Assembly: GCA_030622545.1 (NCBI GenBank)
Contig: JAUXGA010000001.1
Span: 310,001-374,000, forward strand
DNA from: a bacterium
GTDB lineage: Bacteria; Electryoneota; RPQS01; DYHQ01
DNA length: 64,000 bases
Direction of reading: 5' to 3'
Below are positions 25,513-34,639 of this stretch, piece by piece (position 1 is the stretch's first letter; each line of letters begins with the position of its first letter). Position numbers and translations under genes: made by a program. A model generated the notes under the pieces. It did not search any database. It had not been told where the DNA came from and saw only the letters and a program-made list of their open reading frames with translations.

Positions 25513-26520
25513 ATGATTGAAGCATTAACCGATATTCGCGAACAAGCGCTCCGGGAGCTTCAGGAAGCAAAAACCCTGCAGGATGCCGAGGCAGCGAAGT
25601 ACAAATTTCTCGGTCGGAAAGGTCTCATTGCGGGGCTTTTCGGGCGTATGCGAGACTTGTCCGTGGAAGAACGACCGGAAGCGGGACAAGCTTTAAATCG
25701 ACTGCGCACCGAGTTGGAAGCAGCAGCGGAAGCAGCCTTAGCGAAGTTCGCTCGGAAAAAGGACGCGCTCAGTATCGATACGACGCTGCCGGGCAGGATG
25801 TCTCATTTAGGAGCGCTGCATCCGCTGACGCTTGTCACGAGACACATCATCGATATCTTCCGGCAGATGGGATTCAGAGTCGCTCGCGGTCCGGAGCTTG
25901 AAACCGTCTATTACAATTTTGATGCTCTCAATACGCCTCCGTGGCATCCATCCCGTGATGAAACCGATACCTTATATCTTCCGAATGGGTTTGTTCTGCG
26001 AACGGAAACATCGCCTGTTCAGATTCGTGTCATGGAAAGCACGCAGCCTCCGGTTCGCATTATTGCTCCGGGACGCGTTTACCGCCGCGACAAACCTGAT
26101 GCGACACACTCTCCGATGTTTCATCAGGTAGAGGGACTTTATGTGGATGTCGGGGTGACGATGGCGGATTTGAAAGGCACGCTTATCGCGTTCTACCGCG
26201 CTCTTTTCGGACAGGACACAGCGGTTCGTTTCCGGCCTCACTTCTTTCCGTTTACGGAACCCTCGGCGGAGGTGGATGTTAATTGTTTCTTCTGCGCGGG
26301 GAAAGGCTGCCGTATCTGCAAAGGAACCGGCTGGATCGAAATGGGCGGTTCAGGCATGGTGGACCCAAATGTTCTCGATGGTGTGGGTTACGACAGCGAA
26401 AAATATACCGGCTGGGCTTTCGGCCTTGGGATTGAACGCGTCGCCATGATTCTTTACGGTATCGATAACATCCGCACGCTTTATGATGGGGATGTCAGGT
26501 TTCTCAAGCAATACATCTAA
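25513..26520 (+). CDS. pheS: Phenylalanine-tRNA ligase alpha subunit
   Basis: A 335-residue class II catalytic subunit of the (alpha-beta)2 PheRS. An N-terminal coiled-coil arm (residues 1-90, binds tRNA) is followed by the catalytic core: HPLTLVTRHIIDIFRQMGFRVARGPELE (motif 1 region), the VYRRDKPDATHSPMFHQVEGL region (motif 2) and the C-terminal AFGLGIERVAMILYGIDNIR (motif 3). A CxxC-like cluster (CAGKGCRICKG) typical of many bacterial PheS proteins is present. It is followed by pheT after 11 bases. Confidence 0.98.
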   Translation: MIEALTDIREQALRELQEAKTLQDAEAAKYKFLGRKGLIAGLFGRMRDLSVEERPEAGQALNRLRTELEAAAEAALAKFARKKDALSIDTTLPGRMSHLGALHPLTLVTRHIIDIFRQMGFRVARGPELETVYYNFDALNTPPWHPSRDETDTLYLPNGFVLRTETSPVQIRVMESTQPPVRIIAPGRVYRRDKPDATHSPMFHQVEGLYVDVGVTMADLKGTLIAFYRALFGQDTAVRFRPHFFPFTEPSAEVDVNCFFCAGKGCRICKGTGWIEMGGSGMVDPNVLDGVGYDSEKYTGWAFGLGIERVAMILYGIDNIRTLYDGDVRFLKQYI

Positions 26521-26531
26521 GAAAAAATCCG

Positions 26532-28916
26532 ATGATTCTTTCATACCAGTGGCTAAAACAATTCGTGGATTTACCTATCAGCCCCGAGCAGACGGCTGAA
26601 CTGCTGACCATGCTCGGGCTCGAGGTGGAGTCCATGATGTCTTATGGCAAAGGGGTGGACAAAGTTGTCGTCGGTCGGATTGTCGAGCACAAACCGCTCG
26701 AAGGTTCAGAGACACTTCAAATTGTGCAGGTGGACATCGGAAGCGAAGTTGTGCCCATTGTCTGCGGCGCTCCGAATATCCGGGAGCAGATGACCGTTGC
26801 GCTGGCGCTGCCTTCGGCAATCCTCGCGGATGGCACGGAAGTCAAAATCGCCAGTTTTAAAGGACAGGAATCACGCGGCGTACTCGTCTCCGAAGCCGAA
26901 ATCGGGATATCGCCGGATACCACTGTACTCTTAGAAGGAGAACCGGATTGGCTGCTGGGAAGCCCGATAGCCAGCCTCTCGATTCCCGAAGACACGACGT
27001 TCGATGTGGAAGTGACTCCGAACCGCCCGGATTTTCTGTCCCATTTTGGAGTCGCCCGCGATTTGGCGGCGAAGCTCCGGCTGCCGCTGAAACCGCCGGA
27101 AATTAATTTGCAGGAAGTAGAAACACCCACATCCGAGCGCATTCAAGTAGTGCTGGAAGATCCGAGTGGATGTCCCCGATATGCGGCGCGTTTCGTAGAA
27201 GGAATCACCCTTAAGCCTTCGCCGTTCGATATGAGACTTAGGCTTTCGCGTTGCGGTTTGCGTCCCATTTCGAATATCGTGGATGTGACGAATTATGTCA
27301 TGCTGGAACTCGGTCATCCTCTTCACGCGTTCGATTACTCGCTGCTGCAGGGAGCGGAGATTCGCGTTCGCTGTGCGCGCTCCGGAGAATCCTTCGTAAC
27401 ATTGGACGAAGAGGAACACACGCTGCGGTCGGATTCGTTGCTCATTTGCGACGGTCGAAGAGGAGTCGCTCTTGCAGGAGTTATGGGCGGACGCAACAGT
27501 GAAATCAAAGAAACCACAAGCGATGTCCTGATAGAGTGTGCCTATTTCGACCCGGTATCCATTCGGCGCACTTCGAAATTCTTAGGGCTTTCCACAGACT
27601 CTTCGAGGCGTTTTGAGCGCGGCGTTGACCCGAACGGAGTGGCGCAGGTGATTAATCGCACCGCCGCTTTAATGGCTGAGCTCAGCGGCGGGAAAGTTTA
27701 CAAGGGAACCGTGGACAAATATCCGGAGCCGATAGAGCCTGAGATGATTGCGTTTCGTCCTGCGCGCGCCCGCAGTCTTGTTGGCGTGGATATGCCGGAC
27801 AAAGCGATGAAGGAAATCCTTACCGGACTCGAATGCGATGTGGATAGCAGCGGCGAATCATGGGTGGTTTCGCTGCTGACATTTCGCCCTGACTTGACGC
27901 GTGAGGTTGACCTGATAGAAGAAGTCATTCGCCTGTATGGCTATGACGAAATTCCTGTGGCGATTACCAGTCGAGTGCCTCTACAGTCGTACAGGGATCC
28001 GCTTTCGGAACTGGCGAATCGCTCTGCGGACATTCTTGTCGGGCTGGGATTTTTAGAGGTTCACAGCGTTTCGATGGGCAACAGCGACCCTCAAAAGGAG
28101 CCTCCGGGAATACCGGAAGGAGTCAAAATCGCCAATCCCGTCACGGATGATATGACGCATCTTCAAGGAGCTCTCCGGGGAAATCTGGTGCAGGTAGCCG
28201 CGGCGAACTGGCAGCGCGGAGACCGGACGTTGCGCCTCTTTGAAATGGCGCGCACGTTCCGGAAAGGCGAGGCGGATGATCCCCGAACTTGGGAAGAACT
28301 GTCCCTTGCGGCGATTCTGACCGGAACCGTTTATCCTACTGGCTGGACAAACCCGCCTAAGCCTACGGGATTTTTTGAGTTAAAGGGGGTACTTGAAACC
28401 CTCTGCCGTAAGATTTCTCTTGACAATATCGAGATTTATTGCTATGATGAAGAAGGTGGAGCGAACCTTCACGGGGGGATAAAGGCAGGAAGCGATATCC
28501 TCGGTCAGTGGGGAGTTTGGAGCCAGAAAGAGATGAGCTCCTCTGAGATTGAAGCCGAGGTCGCTTATTTTGAATTATCCGTGGACGCGCTCCTCAAGCA
28601 TGTTCAGTTAGAGCGTAAATTTCAACCGCTTCCACGCTTTCCGAGCATTGTTCGGGATGTTGCTCTAATTGTAGATGAATCGCTTTCGGCCGGAGAATTA
28701 CTGGCGGCCATAGAGCAACTCGGCGGGGAGAATCTCCAGCGTGTCGAGATATTCGACCTGTACCGGGGTGAACAGGTCGGTGATGCTCATAAGAGCCTTG
28801 CTTTTCATCTCGAATTTTCTCACCCTGTGCGGACACTGAAAGCAGAGGAAGTGGACGCGAGTATGGAGCAAATCCTCAAAGGATTAAAGGATAAGTACCA
28901 AGCAGTTCAGCGGTAA
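26532..28916 (+). CDS. pheT: Phenylalanine-tRNA ligase beta subunit
   Basis: A 794-residue structural and editing subunit of PheRS. Domains in order: N-terminal B1, tRNA-binding OB fold (about residues 40-150), B3/B4 editing domain (about 210-380), B5 (about 400-475), catalytic-like module (480-680) and the C-terminal ferredoxin-fold anticodon-binding domain (about 700-794, FPSIVRDVALIVDE). The length matches bacterial PheT. Translation starts 11 bases after pheS. Confidence 0.98.
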   Translation: MILSYQWLKQFVDLPISPEQTAELLTMLGLEVESMMSYGKGVDKVVVGRIVEHKPLEGSETLQIVQVDIGSEVVPIVCGAPNIREQMTVALALPSAILADGTEVKIASFKGQESRGVLVSEAEIGISPDTTVLLEGEPDWLLGSPIASLSIPEDTTFDVEVTPNRPDFLSHFGVARDLAAKLRLPLKPPEINLQEVETPTSERIQVVLEDPSGCPRYAARFVEGITLKPSPFDMRLRLSRCGLRPISNIVDVTNYVMLELGHPLHAFDYSLLQGAEIRVRCARSGESFVTLDEEEHTLRSDSLLICDGRRGVALAGVMGGRNSEIKETTSDVLIECAYFDPVSIRRTSKFLGLSTDSSRRFERGVDPNGVAQVINRTAALMAELSGGKVYKGTVDKYPEPIEPEMIAFRPARARSLVGVDMPDKAMKEILTGLECDVDSSGESWVVSLLTFRPDLTREVDLIEEVIRLYGYDEIPVAITSRVPLQSYRDPLSELANRSADILVGLGFLEVHSVSMGNSDPQKEPPGIPEGVKIANPVTDDMTHLQGALRGNLVQVAAANWQRGDRTLRLFEMARTFRKGEADDPRTWEELSLAAILTGTVYPTGWTNPPKPTGFFELKGVLETLCRKISLDNIEIYCYDEEGGANLHGGIKAGSDILGQWGVWSQKEMSSSEIEAEVAYFELSVDALLKHVQLERKFQPLPRFPSIVRDVALIVDESLSAGELLAAIEQLGGENLQRVEIFDLYRGEQVGDAHKSLAFHLEFSHPVRTLKAEEVDASMEQILKGLKDKYQAVQR

Positions 28917-28922
28917 TCTTAA

Positions 28923-28966
28923 GGAAGTTCTCATCCGGGGGATGCCTGGCGATGAATGGAACTTCC
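28923..28966 (+). promoter_or_regulatory. 13-bp hairpin with an ATG bulge at the start of the ZapB-like gene
   Basis: GGAAGTTC (28923-28930) pairs with GAACTTCC (28959-28966), and TCATC (28931-28935) pairs with GATGA (28951-28955). The only interruption is a 3-base bulge, ATG (28956-28958), which is the first in-frame start codon of the next gene. The structure may control translation of that gene or mark an mRNA processing site. Confidence 0.55.
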
Positions 28967-29267
28967 CAAGATGCCACACATCATTCATATTGGAAGGGCA
29001 AATCAATCCGTGGATACCCAGGCTTTTGATATTCTCGAACAGAAAGTAACCCAAGTTCTTGAAAAACTTGGCCGTTTACAGTCCGAAAACGAAAAATTGC
29101 GCTCGCAGGCAAAGGACTGGGAGACTCGTTATAAGGAGGCTTCCCAGAAATTGGAGGGGGTAACGCGAGAGCGGGACTCGCTGGCAGAAAACCAGCGCGA
29201 TGTCGATAAAGATGAGCGCATTCGCCAGAAGGTGGCGGAGCTTCTCGCACGTCTGGAAGCGGCCTAA
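28956..29267 (+). CDS. ZapB-like coiled-coil cell division protein
   Basis: A 103-residue protein that is almost entirely one coiled coil from about residue 20 (FDILEQKVTQVLEKLGRLQSE) to the end, rich in Glu, Lys, Gln and Arg with leucine heptads, like ZapB. It lies directly before zapA, and ZapA and ZapB work together to link FtsZ filaments. The first 20 residues (MPHIIHIGRANQS) are unusual for ZapB. Start alternatives are 28956, inside a hairpin, and 28971, just after it; neither has a strong ribosome binding site. Identification rests on size, coiled coil and position. Confidence 0.75.
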   Translation: MELPKMPHIIHIGRANQSVDTQAFDILEQKVTQVLEKLGRLQSENEKLRSQAKDWETRYKEASQKLEGVTRERDSLAENQRDVDKDERIRQKVAELLARLEAA

Positions 29268-29323
29268 GTGAAACGAAGCCAGTATTCAAATTGATGAGCC
29301 CATCCGTAAGAGCAGGTCCGGTC

Positions 29324-29614
29324 ATGGATGATCGGGAAAAAACGGTTCAAGTCACGATTTTCGAGCAGGAATGCTCCGTTAAAGGTGACGCAGACGCGGA
29401 TTATATTCGGCGGGTGGCGGAATATGTCGATGCCCGAATGCGCGCAGGACGCGCGGCACAGCCCTCTAAGCCTCCTCTCAAAATTGCCATAATAACAGCC
29501 CTGAACCTTGCCGACGAGCTTCTGGCCTGTCAGCGGGATAAAGAGGAACTCCTTTCGCGATTTGAAGAAAAGGCTCGAGAATTTTCCGACAGTCTGAACC
29601 GGGGGCTAACGTAA
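29324..29614 (+). CDS. zapA: Cell division protein ZapA
   Basis: A 96-residue ZapA. The N-terminal FtsZ-binding head VQVTIFEQECSVKGDADADYIRRVAEYVDARMR is typical, followed by a C-terminal coiled coil (ALNLADELLACQRDKEELLSRFEEKA). ZapA bundles FtsZ at the division ring. Start chosen at ATG 29324, which gives the usual length; a TTG/ATG pair at 29291-29294 would add 11 residues. The following gap holds a structured RNA, as in many bacteria where the 6S RNA gene follows zapA. Confidence 0.93.
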   Translation: MDDREKTVQVTIFEQECSVKGDADADYIRRVAEYVDARMRAGRAAQPSKPPLKIAIITALNLADELLACQRDKEELLSRFEEKAREFSDSLNRGLT

Positions 29615-29689
29615 ATATCCGTTCATTTTCCCGAAATCTGTGGAGGAACTGTAGCGACACAAATTTCATAACAAGAGACATCCCAAGGA

Positions 29690-29906
29690 TTTAAAAATCC
29701 CTGCTTGAGCCAGGCATTTAAGAACCACAAAGTTAAATGCATGGGAGCCCGACTCTGGCGTCTATTGCAAGCCTGAAATCCCGCATGCGGGATTCCGCTC
29801 GACTTTCGGTCGATGACGGATAGAGGAAGCGAGAACCGTACAGGAGGGCACCCACCGTTATGTACCAGGTTCTTGGTACAGGCCGCCTTGCAGGGATTAT
29901 TTTTTT
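29690..29906 (+). ncRNA. Candidate 6S RNA (ssrS)
   Basis: No protein gene fits between zapA and rny. The sequence can fold into a long 6S-like rod: closing stem AATCCCTGC (29696-29704) with GCAGGGATT (29890-29898), second helix AAGAACC (29720-29726) with GGTTCTT (29868-29874), an open central bubble (29727-29741 and 29855-29867), then apical helix TGGGAGCCC (29742-29750) with GGGCACCCA (29846-29854; one A-A mismatch) and smaller hairpins beyond. The closing stem is followed by seven T, serving as terminator. 6S RNA mimics an open promoter and sequesters housekeeping RNA polymerase. The zapA-6S-rny position is known from other phyla. Both strands of the second helix can instead form local hairpins, suggesting two conformations. 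The 5' end is estimated. Confidence 0.72.
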
Positions 29907-29925
29907 GGGGTGGGAGGGAAACACG

Positions 29926-31491
29926 ATGAACACTTTAATTATTGTTGCGATAATAGGGGGGATAGGCATTGTTGTCTTCTTTATTATCGGATGGTTCATT
30001 GGAAAGCAGCTGGAACGAGGACGCTACCTCAGAGCGCAGCGGGATGCTGACCGCATTATCTCGGATGCTCAAAAAGAAGTCGAGACCATGTTCAAGGAGA
30101 AGCTTCTCGAAGTCAAAGATGAGCAGCTTCGCCTAAAGGGGAAACAAGAAGCGGAACATCGCCGCAAACTTGACGAAATCGCACGGTCGGAGCGAAGCAT
30201 CCGGGATAGGGACGCCAATGTGAAATCCCGGCTTGAAGCGAGCGACAAGCGCGACAAGGAATCGGAAAAACTCCAGCAGCAATTAGGACAACGCGACAAA
30301 GCCGTTCGTGAAAAGGAAGAGGTGATTGACGCGCTGGTCGAGGAGCAAAAGGCCGCTCTCGAACGTGTCAGTCAGTTGACTCAGGAACAGGCAATTGAAG
30401 AGCTTAAAGAGCGCCTTCTGGAAAAGGCAAAAGAACAAACCGCTGAAATGATGAAGGAGATGCGCGACCGGGCTCGGCAGCAAGCGAACCGGGAAGCCAA
30501 AGAGATTGTCATATCAGCGATTCAGCGTACCGCCGCCGACCATTCGGTTGAAACAACCGTTTCGGTCGTCCATCTGCCGAATGATGAAATCAAAGGACGG
30601 ATTATCGGGCGTGAGGGGCGCAATATCCGGGCATTTGAACAAGCCACTGGCGTCGATATTATTGTGGACGATACACCCGAAGCCGTGATTATTTCAGCCT
30701 TTGATCCTCTGCGAAGAGAAATCGCCCGCCAGACTCTCGAAAGGCTCATGGCCGATGGCCGTATTCATCCCGCTCGCATCGAAGAGCTTGCCAAGAAATG
30801 CGAGAAGGAGATGGAGGAGCAGCTTGTTGAGGCCGGTGAAAACGCGGCTATGGAAGCTGGGGTCGTCGGTTTGCACGGCGAACTTATCAAAACCATGGGA
30901 CGGCTGAAATATCGCACAAGTTATGGGCAAAATGTGCTTCAACATTCCATTGAAGTCGCGCATCTGGCAGGACTGATGGCGGCTCAGCTTGGATTGGATG
31001 GCAAGATGGCCAAGCGCGCCGGCTTCCTGCACGACATCGGCAAAGCTATAGACCGCTTCACAGAAGGAACGCATGTGACCATCGGCGCCGATTTAGCGAA
31101 GAAATATCGTGAGCCGAGAGTAGTACAAAACGCGATTTCCGCTCATCACGGAGATGAGGAATCCACATCACTCATCGCGGTGCTCGTGCAGGCCGCCGAT
31201 GCGATTTCCGGGAGTCGTCCCGGAGCGCGCCGTGAAACTCTGGAAGCCTATATCCAGCGACTGGAAAAGCTTGAAGAAGTGACCAAATCATTCTCCGGCG
31301 TGCAGAAGTGTTTTGCGATTCAAGCAGGCCGGGAGATTCGCGTCATCGTCGAACCGGAGAAGGTCAACGATGCTCGCGCCGAAGCTCTGGCGCACGATGT
31401 GGCGGAACGCATTCAGGAAGAAATGGAATATCCGGGACAGATTCGCGTCACGGTCGTACGGGAATTCCGAGCCGTAGAATTTGCGAAGTAG
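29926..31491 (+). CDS. rny: Ribonuclease Y
   Basis: A 521-residue membrane-anchored endoribonuclease that initiates mRNA decay. In order: an N-terminal transmembrane helix (residues 3-24, [20 protein letters not shown]), a long coiled coil (30-200), a KH domain with [21 protein letters not shown] (about 215-280) and an HD domain with [13 protein letters not shown] and the metal-binding HDIGK (about 335-430). The start at 29926 is preferred over an upstream ATG at 29860 because GGGAGG precedes it, it gives the canonical anchor, and 29860 lies inside the preceding RNA. ymdB follows 4 bases downstream. Confidence 0.97.
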   Translation: MNTLIIVAIIGGIGIVVFFIIGWFIGKQLERGRYLRAQRDADRIISDAQKEVETMFKEKLLEVKDEQLRLKGKQEAEHRRKLDEIARSERSIRDRDANVKSRLEASDKRDKESEKLQQQLGQRDKAVREKEEVIDALVEEQKAALERVSQLTQEQAIEELKERLLEKAKEQTAEMMKEMRDRARQQANREAKEIVISAIQRTAADHSVETTVSVVHLPNDEIKGRIIGREGRNIRAFEQATGVDIIVDDTPEAVIISAFDPLRREIARQTLERLMADGRIHPARIEELAKKCEKEMEEQLVEAGENAAMEAGVVGLHGELIKTMGRLKYRTSYGQNVLQHSIEVAHLAGLMAAQLGLDGKMAKRAGFLHDIGKAIDRFTEGTHVTIGADLAKKYREPRVVQNAISAHHGDEESTSLIAVLVQAADAISGSRPGARRETLEAYIQRLEKLEEVTKSFSGVQKCFAIQAGREIRVIVEPEKVNDARAEALAHDVAERIQEEMEYPGQIRVTVVREFRAVEFAK

Positions 31492-31495
31492 CAGC

Positions 31496-32290
31496 GTGCA
31501 GGATACTCTGAATATACTTTTCGTGGGGGATGTTGTGGGAAAGCCCGGAATGGAGGTGCTCCGTCACCTTCTTCCGGGGCTTTTGCTCAAATTCCGCATT
31601 GATTTCTGTCTCGTCAATGGCGAGAACGTGGATGGCGGCAAGGGAATATCGCCGAAGCTCTTTGAAGAAATGCGGACGCTCGGAGTGGATGTGGTTACTG
31701 GCGGCAACCATAGTCTTTACCGGGATAAAATTCTGCCGGTAATGGAAGAAAGCCCGTCTCTGCTCAGACCCTTCAACTATCCATCCGGTACGCCGGGCTA
31801 CGGTTCGGGCGTTTTCGATTTAAAGCTTCGGGATCGCGTGGCGGTGTTGAATCTTCAGGGGCGTGCGTTCATGCCGCTCACGGACTGCCCGTTCCAAACT
31901 GGACGCGAAGAAATGAAACGACTGTCGACGTATACGAAAACTGTTCTGGTGGATTTTCATGCGGAAGCGACGGCGGAGAAGATGGCCTTTGCACGCTACG
32001 TTGATGGCCTGTGCAGCGCAGTTATCGGGACGCATACGCATGTTCAAACCGCCGACGAAATGATTCTTCCGGGAGGGACAGCCTACATGACGGACGTCGG
32101 GATGACCGGAGCTCACAGCGGAGTTATCGGTCTGGATACCGAAAACGCCATACACCGGTTTTTATATGTTCGACATGGAAAGCAAGCAACACTCGCAAAA
32201 GAAGATTTGCGCCTCTCGGCGGTTCTTCTGGAAATCGAAACGCAAACCGGTCGAACGCTTCGTATAGAACGATTACAGTTGTCTCCATGA
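31496..32290 (+). CDS. ymdB: YmdB-family metallophosphoesterase
   Basis: A 264-residue dinuclear-metal phosphoesterase. Motifs seen: ILFVGDVVGKPG near the N-terminus, LVNGENVDGGKGI, TGGNH (family GNH), LVDFHAEATAEKMAFARYVDG and GTHTHVQTADE. B. subtilis YmdB hydrolyses cyclic nucleotides and affects RNA turnover, and the rny-ymdB pair is conserved. The GTG at 31496 begins just after the rny stop and leads straight into the conserved core. The stop overlaps the next ATG by 3 bases (ATGA), implying coupled translation. Confidence 0.93.
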   Translation: MQDTLNILFVGDVVGKPGMEVLRHLLPGLLLKFRIDFCLVNGENVDGGKGISPKLFEEMRTLGVDVVTGGNHSLYRDKILPVMEESPSLLRPFNYPSGTPGYGSGVFDLKLRDRVAVLNLQGRAFMPLTDCPFQTGREEMKRLSTYTKTVLVDFHAEATAEKMAFARYVDGLCSAVIGTHTHVQTADEMILPGGTAYMTDVGMTGAHSGVIGLDTENAIHRFLYVRHGKQATLAKEDLRLSAVLLEIETQTGRTLRIERLQLSP

Positions 32291-33846
32291 CGAAACGAAT
32301 CATTGCGGAGGCTTGGCGAGCCGCGCACCGGCCAGTCGAACGGGTCGTTGTTGATATCGAGGGGGAACGCATTGCAAGGGTCACACTTGCGAAGGAAGTA
32401 TTTCCTTCACCGCGTGACCTTGTTTTTGGCAAGCCGGCTCTGTTGATACCCGCTTTCCATGACAGCCATGCTCATCTGCTGCAAGGCGGCTTGACTCTGA
32501 TTCGAGTCAGCCTCACAGGTGTCCGCGATATCGATGAAGCCGCTTCTCGCCTTGAAGAAGGGGCAGAAGATTCGGATAGGCGTTGGATGGATTGCTATGA
32601 CTGGGATGAGACAACGCTTCCTCTGAACCGGCGTCTGCTGGACCGAATCGTTCCAGACATCCCTGTATTCATTTTCAGTCACAACCTTCACACGGCTGTT
32701 GTGAACAGCAACGTTTTTCGGCAAGCGGGAATTGATGAGCGCGCACCTAATCCTCCGCGAGGAAGATTCGGGCGGGATGCAGACGGGAAGCTGAATGGAT
32801 TGCTGCACGAAGACGCCATTGATTTCGTTTCAAGGTCACGCCCGCCGATTGAAAAATCACAGGCGCGTTCTGCGATGTTGAAAGCTCAATCTCTTGCTTT
32901 TTCGCTGGGAATCACGAGCATAAGTTGCAGTGTCCGCAGCGAATTGCTTCCGTTTTATTTCGATTTCGCCGAGAGCAGTGACGCAAAGATACGCCTGAAC
33001 CTGTGGAAAGTCGCGGCTGATTTTGATTACGAAGCGGAGCGTTTCGATCGCCGAGAAGGAACGCGCTTTCGCCTCGCAACCTTCAAGGGATTCGTGGATG
33101 GAGCTTTAGGCTCGCAGACCGCGGCATTGTGGGAGCCTTATTCAAACAACCCGGAAAACAGCGGTATCTTGAGCGCCACGAAAGAAGAGCTCTCCGCATT
33201 TATCGAGCGCGCGGCAGGTGATGGCTTTCAGGTGGCGCTGCATGCGATTGGAGATTATGCCTGCACAACAGCGCTCGATGCTTTTGAAGCGGCGAAGTGC
33301 TTTGACAGTCGTATGCGCCTCGAACATGCACAAATTCTCCGGCAGGAAGACATCGGCAGGTTTGGACAACTTGGAGTCATCGCTTCGATGCAGCCGATTC
33401 ATTGTACGGCGGATATGAAATGGGCTGAGGAACGAATCGGTCTGGAAAGGGCTCGGCTCAGTTATGCGTGGCGCTCGGTCAAAGACGCCGGCGCTCGTCT
33501 CTGTTTCGGAAGCGACTGGCCTGTGGAAGCACTTAGTCCTTTTGCTGGAATTCATGCCGCCGTAACGCGACAGGACGCGGAAGGCAATCCTCTGGGTGGT
33601 TGGATACTGGAGCAGCGATTGAACGTTGAGGAAGCTCTATCAGCGTATACAGAGGCGGGAGCTTATGCCGCATTCTGGGAGAAAGAATTAGGTACGATTT
33701 CAGAAAGGAAGCTGGCGGATATTATTGTCCTGTCTTGTAATCCGCTCGTCTGCGAACCTCAAGAACTACTGAATGCGAAAGTGCTGATGACGATGCGCGG
33801 GGGGGAGATAGTCTATCGTGACAACGCTTTTAGAGCGTCTATCTAA
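32287..33846 (+). CDS. YtcJ-like metal-dependent amidohydrolase
   Basis: A 519-residue amidohydrolase (Amidohydro_3 type). Metal-ligand motifs in order: FHDSHAHLLQGG (HxH), the VDGALGSQTAALWEPY region, HAIGDYA, RLEHAQIL and FGSDWPVEALSPF. The N-terminal and extreme C-terminal beta strands form the usual composite sandwich. Such enzymes hydrolyse C-N bonds in cyclic or acyl amides; the natural substrate is unknown. The ATG overlaps the ymdB stop, so it is the last gene of the rny-ymdB transcript, and a strong terminator follows 22 bases after the stop. Confidence 0.9.
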   Translation: MTKRIIAEAWRAAHRPVERVVVDIEGERIARVTLAKEVFPSPRDLVFGKPALLIPAFHDSHAHLLQGGLTLIRVSLTGVRDIDEAASRLEEGAEDSDRRWMDCYDWDETTLPLNRRLLDRIVPDIPVFIFSHNLHTAVVNSNVFRQAGIDERAPNPPRGRFGRDADGKLNGLLHEDAIDFVSRSRPPIEKSQARSAMLKAQSLAFSLGITSISCSVRSELLPFYFDFAESSDAKIRLNLWKVAADFDYEAERFDRREGTRFRLATFKGFVDGALGSQTAALWEPYSNNPENSGILSATKEELSAFIERAAGDGFQVALHAIGDYACTTALDAFEAAKCFDSRMRLEHAQILRQEDIGRFGQLGVIASMQPIHCTADMKWAEERIGLERARLSYAWRSVKDAGARLCFGSDWPVEALSPFAGIHAAVTRQDAEGNPLGGWILEQRLNVEEALSAYTEAGAYAAFWEKELGTISERKLADIIVLSCNPLVCEPQELLNAKVLMTMRGGEIVYRDNAFRASI

Positions 33847-33867
33847 AGAAAGCGTTTCCAAAAGAAA

Positions 33868-33906
33868 AGCGCCGAACACGATTCATGTGTGCGGCGCTAA
33901 ATTTTT
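33868..33906. terminator. Bidirectional terminator between amidohydrolase and cytochrome genes
   Basis: AGCGCCGAACAC (33868-33879) pairs with GTGTGCGGCGCT (33887-33898) with one mismatch and a 7-base loop, followed by AAATTTTT on the plus strand. It serves the plus-strand amidohydrolase and probably also the converging minus-strand cytochrome gene. Confidence 0.9.
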
Positions 33907-33934
33907 GTCGCAGGGTTTTGTAAGGCGTGAGTGT

Positions 33935-34546
33935 TTACTTGTCCTTTTCACCTTCGGTTTCAGGTTCTGCTGGGGTTTCGGCAGGAGCTTCGGCTTCAGG
34001 TTCTGCTGGGGTTTCAGCAGGAGCTTCTTCCGCGGCGGCTTTGTTATGTGTCCCGGTCGCCAAAGCCTCTTCGTAGTTAAAACCCTTAAAAGTCGGTGAA
34101 GCTTCGTTGTGGCAGCTCGTGCAAGTCTCTTCGGTAGGAACAATCATACCCGCCGCGACGGCCAGTTCACGGTCTTTCATGACCTTCATCGACTTGTAGT
34201 CGGCTCCGGGTCCGTGGCAGGTTTCACAACCGACATTCGCGAGGTTTTCATCCGGCGCTTCAGGATTATATCCCGTCGCTGTGCCAAAGCCCACAGTATG
34301 GCACTTCAGGCACTCGGGATTCTTGTCCTCACCTTTTTCAGCGTCCAGAGATTCCATAGCCTTCGCGTGCTTCGTCTCCAGCCAATTCTCCCAAATCATC
34401 CCTTTCTTCTCGCCCTTGTGACACATCTTGCATTTACTGTTACCGACATAATCATGGGCAGCTTCTTCGGCGGCAAACGCTGGGAGTACAGCAAATGCTC
34501 CGAAAACAACAATCGCCAGAAACAGAACGGCAATTTTGCGATACAT
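33935..34546 (-). CDS. Secreted tetraheme cytochrome c (c554-like)
   Basis: A 203-residue exported protein. Residues 1-25 are a signal peptide ending Ala-Phe-Ala. Four CxxCH heme sites are visible (Cys39, Cys79, Cys107 and Cys142 start them), with the spacing and the CLKCHTVGFGTATGYNP segment of cytochrome c554-type proteins, which carry electrons in the periplasm. After the last heme the tail (residues 172-203) is a Pro/Ala/Glu repeat encoded by a 36-base tandem duplication (around 33950-34025). AAGGAGG precedes the ATG. It appears monocistronic, with a promoter overlapping the upstream gene's terminator. The redox partner is unknown. Confidence 0.92.
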   Translation of the reverse strand: MYRKIAVLFLAIVVFGAFAVLPAFAAEEAAHDYVGNSKCKMCHKGEKKGMIWENWLETKHAKAMESLDAEKGEDKNPECLKCHTVGFGTATGYNPEAPDENLANVGCETCHGPGADYKSMKVMKDRELAVAAGMIVPTEETCTSCHNEASPTFKGFNYEEALATGTHNKAAAEEAPAETPAEPEAEAPAETPAEPETEGEKDK

Positions 34547-34639
34547 GGATAGTCCTCCTTCTTAATTCAAACGCCGCCGTACAAAAAACGATTTGATTGC
34601 GACGCCTTACAAAATGGGTTTATCTCAAATCCTATATAA

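Noticed and set aside
29860-29925. Extended rny start at ATG 29860
   Set aside because: It would place 22 codons inside the terminator stem of the structured RNA and disrupt the normal N-terminal membrane anchor; GGGAGG supports ATG 29926.
33950-34025. Tandem repeat as a possible CRISPR or mobile element
   Set aside because: The repeat is in frame within the cytochrome gene and codes a Pro/Ala/Glu tail; there are no spacers or transposase.
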